Shown piece by piece: positions 31,221-41,018 of a DNA stretch of 64,000 nucleotides. Position 1 is the first letter of the stretch. The number at the start of each line of letters is the position of its first letter. The notes under the pieces were generated by a model. It was not told the DNA's origin, did not search any database, and was given only the letters and a program-made list of their open reading frames with translations. Origin of the DNA: Dactylorhiza incarnata (Eukaryota; Streptophyta; Magnoliopsida; Asparagales; Orchidaceae); contig JAWHQI010000013.1 of NCBI GenBank assembly GCA_033032865.1, positions 868,001 through 932,000 on the forward strand, read 5' to 3'. Position numbers and translations under genes: made by a program.

Positions 31221-33127
31221 TGATCATTACCTCCGTCTTCAAGCTCATGTTAATACTAATGCGTCCGAGCCTTCTGCAACCCTATCCACCTCATGGCAAA
31301 ATCGGTAAATATTGAGGCTCTTATCAATGCGTCCAAGTAATCTGCCATTATTTCTACTTTTTCAGGTAGTGCGCATGTTGCTACGTAGAGTATGTGGCTC
31401 ACCGACTCCGGTGCCACCAATCATATGACTGGGAACTTTCTTGTCATCCTCACCTAGAGAAGTATAACCGGTTACCACCGGTATTTTTGGTTGACTTTAC
31501 TGCTTCAGTTTATGGATCTAGAGTTATGACTACCTCCTTTCTTCTCCAGTTGGACGACATTCTATGCGTCCTAACATTCCTTGCAATATTTTATCTGTCA
31601 GTGCTCTCTCACAACAATTACAATGCTCCATCTCATTTTCCCCGATTACACATTATTTTTTCTGGACCTTCAATCGAAGAGGATGATTGATACCAGGACT
31701 GAACGAGGAGGCCTCTACTACCTAGACGATCTTCCTACATTCTCGGCATTTGTCGTCTCTACTTCTCTACTATAGTGGCATCCCGTCTTGGTCATCCAAT
31801 GCTACGTCTAGTCCACCAGCTCCTGACGTCTCTTAAGTTGGACTTCGTCCTAGAATGTGAATCTTGTCAATATTGCAAGCATCATCGTAGCACTTTCCCT
31901 GCCAAACTTGGTAAGATTTGTGTTCGTCCACGCTCATTCGGACATCTGGGGTCCTAGTCCCACCAAGTCTATTGGCAGCGGAAGTCTGTCTTTTGTTATT
32001 TTTATAACTTCTCTCGATATACTTGAGTATCTTTTGAAAGAACACTCTGAACTATTTTATCTTTATAAATTTTATAATGAAATTCACACTCAATATTATT
32101 TACCGCCGCCTCGGTCCTGGATGTTCTCATTGCTACGCGGAAGGGGATAAGGAGTACACAACATCCACTTATTAATGTTGTGTCTTATGCCAATCTCAGT
32201 CCTTCAGGCAGTAGATTTGTTATGCACTTTCTACCACCACTATGTCGACTACCTATCATGAAGCTCTTTGTATACCATGCTGGAAAGCGATCATAGATGA
32301 GGAAATCTCTGTTTTGTCCTGATTGAGTACTTGGACCCTTGTTCCTACCCCTTCAGAGACGATGTTGTCGATTTTCGTTGGGTCTTTATCATCAAGTTTC
32401 TCTTGGACAACACTGTGGATCGCTACAAGGCTCGTCTAGTTGCCAAGGGGTTCGCCCAGATATATGGTGTTGATTTCTTTAACACTTTCTCTCTGATTAC
32501 CCGTATCAGCACTATTCGAGTACTCTTCTTCGTCATTGTCAACCAAAATTGGTAAATGTCTCAGCTTGATGTCAAAAATATCTTTTTATATGGTGACTTG
32601 CATGAAGAAGTCTATATTGAGCAACCTCCTGGTTATGTTACTCGGGGGGGATCTTAGGTGTAAACTTCGAAAGACCATTTATGGTCTAAAACAAAAGGCC
32701 TCAAGCATAGTTTGACAAGTTCAGTCAGGTCATCTCTACCATTGACTTATCAAAAAGTAATGTTGATCACTCTCTCTTCATATGGAAGATTGACAAAGGA
32801 CTAGTTATTCTTGTTGTGTACGTAAATGATATTTTTCTTGCCGGAAATGACTCCTTTGGAATAGAGATAACATAGAAACATCTTCGAGAACACTTTGTTA
32901 CAAAAGATATGAATCCTCCCAAATACATTTTGGGAATCAAAATCGCAAGACGCAATAACTCCATTATTCTCTCCAAAAGAAAGTATGCCTAATAATATCT
33001 TCTCAAAGAAATCGATCTCCTTGGCACAAAATATGCTCGAAATATTATGGCTGTGGGCGCTGACAAAATCTTGGATGAGACATCCCATCTTCCACAAGAT
33101 ATTACTCGTTATAGATGTCTGGTCAGT
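31221..33127 (+). pseudogene. Copia B protease, integrase remnant and reverse transcriptase
   Basis: Pieces in order are YDHYLRLQAH, then WLTDSGATNHMTGNF (protease DSG, about 31393-31440), the pre-integrase RGGLYYLDD and WHPVLVIQ/RLGHPMLR block, and integrase VHAHSDIWGPSPTKSIGSGS up to about 32100. Much of the integrase core is missing. RT follows from about 32360 ([43 protein letters not shown], then VYVNDIFLAGNDSFG near 32816-32860). The catalytic motif is YVND where YVDD is expected. There are many frameshifts. RNase H continues after the TR-GAG insertion at 35303. Confidence 0.85.
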
Positions 33128-33382
33128 TAATACGAACAGGAAGGAAATTGCATTAATCGAAGAAGAACACGGATACAATCCGGATCGAAGTCCGGCCAAG
33201 ATCAAGAAGGCTGGTTCCTCCAATGATCCCTCTCTCAAAATGAGAGCCTAAATTCCTAATGATCCAAAGATGATAATAACACTCACATACCTCCTTATAT
33301 ATGGGGGGAGGGGGCTCACATCAAACCAAAAATATTTAAAGGAAAACAGTAATGATAAATGGGATGGCGCGTGCGCGTAACA
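33128..33382 (-). repeat. 3' LTR of TR-GAG copy 2
   Basis: On the minus strand it begins TGTTACGCGCACGCGC and ends GTTCGTATTA (TG...TA). It is nearly identical to 35046-35302, with a few differences (ACTCACATACCTCCTT against ACTCCCACACCTCCTCC). TATA region CCATATATAAGG on the minus strand near 33300. Confidence 0.92.
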
Positions 33383-33437
33383 ATACATCCCGTCAGAAAA
33401 GCGACCTTGTCCCCAAGGTCAGAGCGCCGCCCGCCGG

Positions 33438-34712
33438 TCAGTAGTGGGATGCCGTCGAGGTGCCCGGGGCGTCGTGCGGTAGTCCGTCCGCGATCAGCAG
33501 GGCGTCGAAGTCGGCGGCGGAGAGCGCGGCCACGTCGTCGCCGATGAGGACACGACACTCCTTCACGGAGCACTCATGACCAGGAGAGTAGGGGTGCTTG
33601 CCGCGGAAGCACAGGACCTTGCTTCGTAAGTCGTTGTACTCCTGGTTGGAGAGGCGGTGGGTAGGGACAGGCCGGTTGTTGCGAGGGCCCATCATTGGTG
33701 GCCGGGGCAGAGGAGGTAGCGGAGGTGTAGGTTTCGGATTGGTCGAGAAATATGTGTAGGAAGGATGCCGAGAGGGAGGTGATGGAGAAGGAATGTCGCC
33801 GGACGTTGCGAGAAATTCGGCCTCCACCAGGGGGGCGAGGTCAATGGCGTGGTGAACCGTTAACGGCTGGAGAGTGCGGAGACGGGAGCGGAAGTGGGGT
33901 TGCAAGCCGTTCATGAAGAATCCCAAGTAATGATCTGGGGGAAGACCGGGGACATGGGTGACTAATTCCACGAAGGCATCAATGTACGAGTCAATGGAGC
34001 CGGTGTGACGGACCCCGCAAAGTCGCTCGATCATGGGGTCGGAGTAGCGGGCGTCATACCGCTGAATGAGGGCCTCAGAGAGAGCTGGCCAGGTGAGGTC
34101 GGGAGAGGTCTGGCGGAGCCAACGGACCCAATGGAGGGCCGACCCTTCCATGCCGATGATTGCGGTGGAGACCCGTTGTGTCGGCGCGGTCTGGTGGATG
34201 TCGAAGAACTGCTCGGCGCGGGCAATCCACCCGAGGGGGTCAGACCCGTTGAAGGTAGGCATGTCAGGTCCACGGTACGGTGGAGTAGGCACTTCCACCG
34301 CTGCGGAAGCATCGGGAAGCACGGTGCTGGGGGATCCCACAACAGAGGTGGTAGAGGGCCCGGAGGGCTGAGTGGGCTGCAATTTCTGGAGCATGGTCAG
34401 AATCGAGGTGAACTGCTCATTCTGTGCCTCGAGACGAGAGTTGATGGTGGCGAGGGAGTGTTCGAGGGCTTCCACGAGGGCTTCCATCCGGCTCTTTGGC
34501 ATATGAGGACGATTGCTCCAAGTTGGAGATTTGCACGGGGCGGATTGGTGTGGCACAGGGCAGATCTGGCCCGCAGGGGGCCGGGGCGGCGGCTGGGAGC
34601 GCTTGCGGGCTGGGAAGGACGCACGGGGCGGCTGGACGCCGAGCGGGCGAGGGACGACGGTGCTACAGGAGGAATAGATCGCAGATCGAGGGCGTTCGTC
34701 GTCGTCGATCAA
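33438..34712 (-). CDS. Gag polyprotein of TR-GAG element (uninterrupted)
   Basis: A 424-codon frame is open from MIDDDERPRS at 34712. A later Met (MPKSRMEALVEALEH, about residue 71) starts the conserved part and may be the real start. Order: coiled coil (EALEHSLATINSRLEAQNEQF), Ser/Thr/Pro linker, the Retrotrans_gag capsid domain (RGPDMPTFNGSDPLGWIARAEQFF through FFMNGLQPHFRSRL), proline-rich linker, and knuckle CFRGKHPYSPGHEC (first CxxC lost to Gly; copy 1 has CFRC). It ends TASHY plus stop with no pol. Gag binds RNA and forms particles, presumably using enzymes of a related full-length gypsy element. Confidence 0.88.
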   Translation of the reverse strand: MIDDDERPRSAIYSSCSTVVPRPLGVQPPRASFPARKRSQPPPRPPAGQICPVPHQSAPCKSPTWSNRPHMPKSRMEALVEALEHSLATINSRLEAQNEQFTSILTMLQKLQPTQPSGPSTTSVVGSPSTVLPDASAAVEVPTPPYRGPDMPTFNGSDPLGWIARAEQFFDIHQTAPTQRVSTAIIGMEGSALHWVRWLRQTSPDLTWPALSEALIQRYDARYSDPMIERLCGVRHTGSIDSYIDAFVELVTHVPGLPPDHYLGFFMNGLQPHFRSRLRTLQPLTVHHAIDLAPLVEAEFLATSGDIPSPSPPSRHPSYTYFSTNPKPTPPLPPLPRPPMMGPRNNRPVPTHRLSNQEYNDLRSKVLCFRGKHPYSPGHECSVKECRVLIGDDVAALSAADFDALLIADGLPHDAPGTSTASHY

Positions 34713-35045
34713 GGGCTACAGGTGGACGACGGTGCTGCGTCGTCGATCGAGGTGCTACAGGTGGACGACGGTGCTGCAGGCGGTGTGCGATGGTGCTGCA
34801 GGCATTCGGCGTCGTCGATCGAGGGATGGCAGGCGGTGTGCGATCGACGGTGTTCGTCGTCGAGCGAGGGCTGGCAGGCGGAAGAGATCGCCGACTGCGT
34901 CGTCGTGGAATAGTCGGCTGAATAGATCGTGGACTGCGACGTCGATCGACGGTGTTCGTCGTCCCAGGCGAGTCCGGAGAGAATCCTCCGCTGAGAGCAA
35001 ACTCCGGCGGCTAGGTCAGCGGGCGGAGCGGCAGGTCGGACCAAT
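34713..35045 (-). other. Leader of TR-GAG copy 2
   Basis: Between the 5' LTR and the gag ATG lies GC-rich sequence with clustered CGTCGTCGATCGAGG and GTGGACGACGGTGCTGC words (34690-34960), a local minisatellite. A TGG-starting PBS candidate (minus strand TTGGTCCGACC) lies one or two bases inside the LTR edge. It does not match initiator tRNA-Met. Confidence 0.6.
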
Positions 35046-35302
35046 TAATACGAACAGGAAGGAAATTGCATTAATCGAAGAAGAACACGGATACAATCCG
35101 GATCGAAGTCCGGCCAAGATCAAGAAGGCTGGTTCCTCCAATGATCCCTCTCTCAAAATGAGAGCCTAAATTCCTAATGATCCAAAGATGATAATAACAC
35201 TCCCACACCTCCTCCTTATATTGGGGGGAGGGGGCTCACATCAAACCAAAAATATTTAAAGGAAAACAGTAATGATAAATGGGATGGCGCGTGCGCGTAA
35301 CA
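35046..35302 (-). repeat. 5' LTR of TR-GAG copy 2
   Basis: 257 bp, the same family as 33128-33382 and 1022-1278. The TSD TCAGT follows at 35303. Confidence 0.92.
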
Positions 35303-35946
35303 TCAGTAAATTCGTTTATCTTACCGTAATCAGACCTGACATCTCATATATTGTTGGAAAGGTCTGTCATTTTATGAAGACTCTCAGAGATTGTCATTTG
35401 GAAGTTGCCTTAAAATACTACAATACATCGAAGGATATCTAGGAAAAGGACTGTTGTTTCGAAGAAACAATCATCTACGCATTCAAGCATATTCTTAGGC
35501 AAGTTATGCAAATGATAAAGGAGATTGAAAATTCACTTTTGGATTCTACACGTATGTCGGAGGAAATCATGTCATCTAAAAAAGCAAGAAACAAACAATG
35601 ATATCCTGATCAAATGCAGAAACTAAATACAAGAGTATGACTCAAAATGCATGTCAGTTAAAGTGGTTAAAACATTCTAAATAACTTCGGTGAAACCTAC
35701 AATTATCCACTACCGTTATTTTGTGACAGTAAAACTACCATCTACATATCTAAAAATTCAGTGTTCTATGAAAGAATAAAACATATTGAAGTTGATTGTC
35801 ACTTCATCGGAGAGAAAGTTATTAAAAAACAAATATGCATTCCATTTATCACGTCTGATAAAGACATTTTCACCAAATCAATTTCTTCAACATTTTTAGA
35901 TATTTGTACCAAGTTGGGAATGGTCGATATATATGCTCCAGTTTGA
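35303..35946 (+). pseudogene. Copia B RNase H (degenerate)
   Basis: After the TR-GAG insertion the reading resumes with KFVYLTVIRPDISYIVGKVCHF, decays through stops, and regains FCDSKTTIYISKNSVFYERIKHIEVDCHFI, IPFITSDKDIFTKSIS and LGMVDIYAPV plus stop at 35944-35946. These are the C-terminal blocks of copia RNase H. The acidic pocket around the DYAND-like region is mutated beyond certainty. The PPT follows. Confidence 0.85.
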
Positions 35947-35953
35947 GGGGGAG
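35942..35953 (+). other. Polypurine tract of copia B
   Basis: TTTGAGGGGGAG lies directly before the 3' LTR start at 35954 and overlaps the pol stop codon, the usual copia arrangement. Confidence 0.85.
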
Positions 35954-36129
35954 TATTGATGCTCATTTGTAAAAAGCCTAAAGGGAGGCCCATTATACAT
36001 TTACTTCTACGTGTATTTAGTCTCACATCTTCAATTGTACTTTTCTTTTTCTCCTCTACTCTATATAAAGAGGGGAGTGCACACGTAATTCTTTAAGGGT
36101 TCTATAATAGTAATTATTTTATTCTCACA
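35954..36129 (+). repeat. 3' LTR of copia B
   Basis: It starts TATTGATGCTC (one change from TGTTGATGC) and ends ATTCTCACA, with CTCTATATAAAGAGG near 36058. It pairs with 7448-7623. Confidence 0.87.
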
Positions 36130-36800
36130 AGAACTTGTTGGCACATGGAAGACTACCTGTCAGATGCGGCATGGTGGATGAAGCCATAAAAGTAAAGAAT
36201 GCATGATATTATTTGGATGATATTGATTTGCAATGGTGGCATCGAAAACAACCATATGGTGGCTCTTTTGTAAGGGCGCCTAGGAAGAATCAAAGAAAGA
36301 GATCAAACAACATTTCTATCCAGAAATTGTTGAATTTGATATGATGAGAAACAAGGGGCTGCAATAGAACCCATCAAGGAGTAAAAATTCATGGGTTTAG
36401 TGAGTTGATGCTCCAGCTACCCAACATGCCAGAATCTGAGCTCTACTAATACTTTGTTGATGGACTAGAACACTGGGTGAAGCAAGTAGTAAAGAAGTGA
36501 GATGTTAGAACATCAGAGGACATCACCATAACCCAATCTCCCAAATAGTTTGAACGCCAACCCAATACTTGAAAAGGGGAAAAACTGGTGAGAAGTGATG
36601 GGTGGTTGAAGACCATGAAGAGGAAGGCCATCAACTTTCCAGAGTTGCTCCCGATATGGAGATGCACTTAAGCACTTGGAAAGACCAAGTAGATTTCTTA
36701 GTAGCACCTATGGATGAGCACAATATTGTGTTAGGCATGAATTTTTGTGAGAAGGTGTCATTATCACGTCATTTTGTCATTCAATGTGCATTCTAGAGAA
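36130..36800 (+). pseudogene. Gypsy A gag and protease remnant
   Basis: It continues the gag broken at 7447: WHMEDYL at about 36140-36160, then frames broken every 20-40 codons. Recognisable blocks are LQWWHRKQPYG, SEL/LYYFVDGLEHWVKQ near 36440-36490, and the protease-domain text MEMHLSTWKDQVDFLVAPMD and NIVLGMNFCEK (36655-36760). No intact frame remains. Confidence 0.72.
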
Positions 36801-38307
36801 GGGATCACTTTGCATGGTGCCCGCTGTGGAAGAACATCAATCTGAGATGAAGCAAATATATATTATCAATTGGCCAAGGGAGTTGAAGAAAGTTAAGTCA
36901 CATAATTGACTACTTTGAATGAGGATGTTGCTACAACTGAGATGGAAGGCATTCCACCAGTTACTGAGAAAGTCATGTAGAAGAACCAAGACATTATATC
37001 AGCGGAAGAAATTCCACAATCCCCCGAAGCCTAGTCAATCTCGACTTTGTTCTTGCAGTTTAATAAATAACAATAACCTACAGTGACCATGGAGTCACCT
37101 ACTCATCGTCGCACTAACTTGACCACAAGATGACTTGATCAACAAATCAATCAAACTCCGACACTTGAAATTTCATAAACATACTTATAAGAAAGAACAA
37201 AGTTGAAATTTTCCTTCTTCCTTTAATCATCAAAATATCCACCCTTAAGATATCGCATGAAGAAAATAGAATAATTCAAGATGCCAAATTCTTAAATCTC
37301 CACAATGAATAAACCAACTATGAATGAGAATAATCATTTGAAGCTTTTAGGGGCCAACGGCTGACATGTAAGGAATATTTTTTTTTCAAAATGTTACTTA
37401 AAACTTCCGTTGATTTACAACTAGGAAAAAAGTTTTAAGAATATTATTTAATCATATTGATATTAGATGATACGTTTCCAAGCTAAGTATAGCATCCTTA
37501 AGCTTTTTCGTTTGGGATTCTTCCAAATTTGCAATTTTTTGTGTGTTCCAAGTGGTGCTTTATTTCTACTTGCTTGTTAAAGGTTCTCTAGCCTCCTATG
37601 CACAAAGTGGATTAAGAGCTTCAACATAATCTCATTCCCAACACTTCTATTGGGAGCTCTAATAAGCTGGTTATTCACAAAGGGTGAGGCAAATTAAGCA
37701 CAATGAAAGGAATTATCTTATGTGAGTTCAATTACTTTGCAAACTTAATGGGAATCGTACAAGATTTGATATTATCACTGGCTCCAAAGCCAGTAAGCCA
37801 TAAATGATATTTCATATGAAGAGTGGGAAGGACAAAACTTGCCAGTGAAATGGTTGATAAATTAAAAGGAAATCAATATTATAGTCACATCCTGAACGGC
37901 GGGATCTGATTGAAAAAAAAACAAGTCTGAGAAGGACGCTTCAAGAATGTATGAACTTTTAACTGAATGGACCACGATATTCAAACTTAATGACATTGAA
38001 AATTATAACAGTAAGTTAACAAATATTCAGATATGCGGTCTATGGAAGATCAGACAAGAGAGATTGTGGAGAGAAGAATCCTTGAAGTGTTGTAAGGCTT
38101 TCTTTTGAACTTGAACTTTAGAGAATTTTGATGTTAGGGAGGGATATTGTTCCTTACTTGGATTGAGCTCACTATCCAATCGACTAAATTCCTTCATCCT
38201 AGTGGGACTGGGAGTGGAAGTCCTGAAAAATATTCTTTTGGTGCTAACCCCAGGAAGTGGAATGCCAAGATATCTAGTGCTAAAAATTACTCTTAACCAA
38301 AAATCTG
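36801..38307. other. Degenerate intergenic or gypsy A remnant
   Basis: AT-rich sequence with stops in all frames. I cannot identify a gene, LTR or structured repeat with confidence. It may include the eroded pol of gypsy A up to about 37000. Short minus-strand frames (e.g. 38027-38356) have no recognised domain. Confidence 0.5.
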
Positions 38308-39057
38308 TGTTATGGGTCCAGCCGTCAATTATATAGTTAGATATTATTATATGCATTTATTGAGTCAAATCATAGTTATGGTGTTTTAGGTGTTTTAGCA
38401 TTTTATGCATTTCTTTATATTTTTGTGTAATTTACGGTTATGTTATTGAGGGCCTTATATAAGGACCCTTAGAGTCATGTAATGAAGGGAAGCAATGAAA
38501 TAAAAGTATTTTCTTTCTCTCTCAAATTTCCTCTTCCTCTCTCTAAGCACTCTTCCTCCTCTAGGGTTTCCTCTCCCTCTTCCCTCAACTTCTTCTCCTT
38601 CTCCCCGTTCTAGGGTTTAATCCCCTTGTATCCTTGTTGCCTCTCCGCTGCCAACTACTTTGACAAAAACCTCCCTTTGATATCAAATATGTTATGTGCT
38701 TCTTGGGGGTTTTCATCGGAGGAGTTGGCAGCGGAGAGGCGGCGGGGATACAAGGGGATTAAACCCTAGAAGGAGTTGAGGGAAGAGGGAGAGGAAACCC
38801 TAGAGGATGAAAAGGGCTTAGAGAGAGAGGAAGAGGAAATTAGAGAGAGGAAAAAATACTTTTATTTCATTGCTTCCCTTCATTACATGACTCTAAGGGT
38901 CCTTATATAAGGCCCAAAATGACATAACCGTAAATTACACAAAAGTATAAAGAAATGCGTAAAATACTAAAACACCTAAAATACCATAACTATGACTCGA
39001 CTTAATAAATATATATAATAATATCTAACTAGATAACCAATGGCTGGACCCATAACA
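38308..39057. mobile_element. Inverted pair of LTRs (head-to-head fold-back)
   Basis: Left arm 38308-about 38660 starts TGTTATGGGTCCAGCC and right arm about 38712-39057 is its inverted copy, ending GGCTGGACCCATAACA. Both contain CCTTATATAAGG and the CTCTAGGGTTTC pyrimidine leader. On the minus strand the right arm ends AGCACATAACA and is followed by ATTTGATATCAAAGG, a mutated initiator-Met PBS, so it is a 5' LTR next to a few bases of interior. The left arm is a second LTR in opposite orientation joined to it. The family is related to the LTRs of the 22030-24182 element. I see no TSD. Confidence 0.8.
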
Positions 39058-40071
39058 TTATGATGATAAGAGTAAGTTGAATTGAGCGTACAATGAAAAA
39101 AGAGTCATGCAAAGAAGAAGTGCTGTGAACTCCATCCCAAATTAGCTCCTTGAGGAAGGGTTAGAGGTGTTGCTGGGGAGATTTTAGGTATTGCTGACTA
39201 ATTCTCTTCCCTCTAATCCTAAAGACTCAACAATCCTTAGATTATTGATTATGGATTGTCTGACTATATGACAAGGACTTCTAGTTAGATACCTCTCTTG
39301 TTTCCTCATATGGCAGTGTCTGCCTTGCTGATAGCTTTTTAATATTTGTTTCTCCCGACCTTTCTCTTGAGTATATGATTTTTGTTCATTCACAAATAAT
39401 TTATTGTTTGCGAGTTGTCTTACCAAACAACTTAACTGCACTTATTGCATCTTGTAGGATCTGGTGAGAGGGAAGATTATTGATGGTGAACATAAATCTA
39501 GATGGGTCTACACTATGGATGTTGGCTAGACTTTGAAAGCAAAGAAGATTATTGATGATGAATTCTTTAATTTTATTTTTATTTTATTGATGATGATTGT
39601 TGATGCTTTAGCATCATAGATTTGACACCCCAGTTTGAAGACCTTGAAATTTACTTTTCATAGCAGATTTATTGATTATAAACTACAAGGTGTTAAGTGA
39701 GCTTCGCAAGTTCTATCGTACTACTTAGACTCCTAGTACTAGTTATAGAATTATAAGTTTTGATATGGTGCATTCATATTTATGGAATGTTACATTTATC
39801 TATGTGAATGAATTACAATAGTTTGTGTCATTTACACTCATTTTATTTCAATTTGTTTTATGAAAAGAAAATAAATAAAATGTGTCATAATATTTTATAA
39901 TTACGTGAAAGCTCAGTTTAGTCTCAACATTAAGATTCAAAAGAGGTGATAATGGAAGCGAATACACATGTGTGACGCTTCAAAAAAATTTTAAGTCTAA
40001 AGAAGAGACTATCTTTTCTCAGAACCCCTTAATAGAATAGAGTTGTTGAGAGAAAATATAACATATTACAG
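39058..40071. other. Unassigned AT-rich sequence
   Basis: No ORF with a recognisable domain, no LTR signature and no clear inverted or tandem repeat was found. Local TTGATGATGATTGTTGATG repetition occurs near 39545-39605. Confidence 0.5.
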
Positions 40072-40280
40072 TGATACGGCCCACCCCTTTAGGTCAGCAC
40101 AGTGGTTCACACCGTGGCCCAGGGCGGCCGCACCAGGGCCGCGGCCCATACACCCCAACCCGTCTCCCCTTTATATTCTCCAGGGCGGGTTGTTGGAGGA
40201 GCGTGAAGCCGCTGAGGTTTGAACCCTCGACCTCCCTTGACAAGAAGGTTTTAACACACCCCTCATCACCAACTGAGCGC
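40072..40280 (-). mobile_element. tRNA-derived SINE-like copy 1
   Basis: This is the minus-strand copy of the unit described at 40281. It forms the left arm of a palindrome with it. Internal promoter words are present in reverse: box A CCAACTGAGC (40269-40278) and box B GGTTTGAACC. The 131-codon ORFs predicted on both strands here are by-products of the palindrome. Confidence 0.7.
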
Positions 40281-40488
40281 GGCTCAGTTGGTGATGAGGG
40301 GTGTGTTAAAACCTTCTTGTCAAGGGAGGTCGAGGGTTCAAACCTCAGCGGCTTCACGCTCCTCCAACAACCCGCCCTGGAGAATATAAAGGGGAGACGG
40401 GTTGGGGTGTATGGGCCGCGGCCCTGGTGCGGCCGCCCTGGGCCACGGTGTGAACCACTGTGCTGACCTAAAGGGGTGGGCCGTATCA
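40281..40488 (+). mobile_element. tRNA-derived SINE-like copy 2
   Basis: The 5' end has an RNA polymerase III box A (GGCTCAGTTGG, 40281-40291) and box B (GGTTCAAACC, 40335-40344), 43 bases apart, as in tRNA-derived SINEs. The 3' body is GC-rich with a GCCGCGGCCCTGGTGCGGCC dyad and ends GGGCCGTATCATAAAAG without a long A tail. It is an exact inverted copy of 40072-40278 as far as I can read. No TSD around this unit alone. Confidence 0.7.
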
Positions 40489-40715
40489 TAAAAGTGCACT
40501 TTTATGATACGACCAACCCCAACCAGGTCAGCACAGTGGATCACACCGTGGCCCAGGGGGGCCGCACCAGGGCCGCGGCCCATACACCCCAACCCGTCTC
40601 CCCTTTATATTCTCCAGTGCGGGTTGTTGGAGGAGCGTGAAGTCGCTGGGTTTTGAACACCCGACCTCCCTTGACAAGAAGGTCTTAACACACCCCTCAT
40701 CACCAACTGAGCCGC
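40489..40715 (-). mobile_element. tRNA-derived SINE-like copy 3 (diverged)
   Basis: A third copy on the minus strand joins copy 2 tail to tail through a perfect 28-bp palindrome (GTATCATAAAAGTGCACTTT..., 40483-40510). It differs from copies 1 and 2 at scattered positions (CAGTGCGGG for CAGGGCGGG, GAAGTCGCTGGG for GAAGCCGCTGAG) and its box B is altered to TGTTCAAAACC on the minus strand. Confidence 0.7.
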
Positions 40716-40761
40716 CAGATTCCCACCTTGAGGACAAGCTGGGTCTTAAAGGGGTAGGGAA
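40716..40761 (+). other. 3' internal end and PPT of a gypsy element
   Basis: TTCCCACCTTGAGGACAAGC followed by TCTTAAAGGGGTAGGGAA is the typical end of a gypsy interior and its polypurine tract, directly before the LTR at 40762. The rest of that element is absent; SINE-like sequence replaces it on the left. Confidence 0.75.
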
Positions 40762-41018
40762 TGTTACGCCCCCGGACGAATCCGAAGGCGACAACGGGGC
40801 TGAACCAACTGGTTCAGCCCCCACTTTCTATTGACGGCCCTCGGGGGGGCTGAACCCACCCGGTTCATCCCCAATTGGGGCCTTGGTCCGGGTATAAATA
40901 TACCCGGATCCTCTTGTGGAGGGGTATGCAAGAACTATCAGGTATTCCTCAAACCCTAATTTCTCTCATAGCTCTCTAGATCTAGCTTTCTCCTTCTCTT
41001 CCTAGTAGATTCATAACA
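40762..41018 (+). repeat. 3' LTR of the palindrome-rich gypsy family
   Basis: It starts TGTTACGCCCCCGG and ends GATTCATAACA. It is homologous to the solo LTR at 220-546. It has the palindrome GGGGCTGAACCAACTGGTTC... (40796-40821), a second GGGCTGAACC...GGTTCATCCCC pair, and a TATA box in the palindrome CCGGGTATAAATATACCCGG. Preceding (GGGAA) and following (TACAG) bases do not match, as expected for the 3' end of a truncated element. Confidence 0.82.

Larger units (their letters stand above)
33128..35302 (-). mobile_element. TR-GAG-like element, copy 2 (complete)
   Basis: A 2175-bp element has LTRs at 33128-33382 and 35046-35302 and a perfect 5-bp TSD TCAGT (33123-33127 and 35303-35307) inside the RNase H of copia B. 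Removing it restores the RYRCLVSKFVYL reading. The interior (1.66 kb) encodes only gag and then passes directly to the CCTTGGGGACAAGG spacer and the 3' LTR. The complete structure with intact gag suggests a family mobilised by pol supplied in trans. Confidence 0.93.
7448..36129 (+). mobile_element. Copia element B, host of a 28.7-kb nest
   Basis: The LTR at 7448-7623 and the LTR at 35954-36129 are the same family (both about 176 bp, both with CTCTATATAAAGAGG). The flanks are AGAAT (7443-7447) and AGAAC (36130-36134), a TSD with one change, and the interrupted gypsy gag continues across them. B's own pieces are the leader (7624-8344), gag (8345-9004), protease to RT (31221-33127) and RNase H (35303-35953). 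The rest is later insertions: gypsy C with its cargo and a TR-GAG element. Part of the integrase-RT junction of B has been deleted. Confidence 0.85.

Noticed and set aside
34005..34913. 302-codon plus-strand ORF
   Set aside because: It is the shadow of the gag gene on the opposite strand, Gly/Arg/Val-rich with no domain.
40071..40489. Pair of 131-codon proteins on opposite strands with almost the same sequence
   Set aside because: They are mirror products of the SINE palindrome, not genes.
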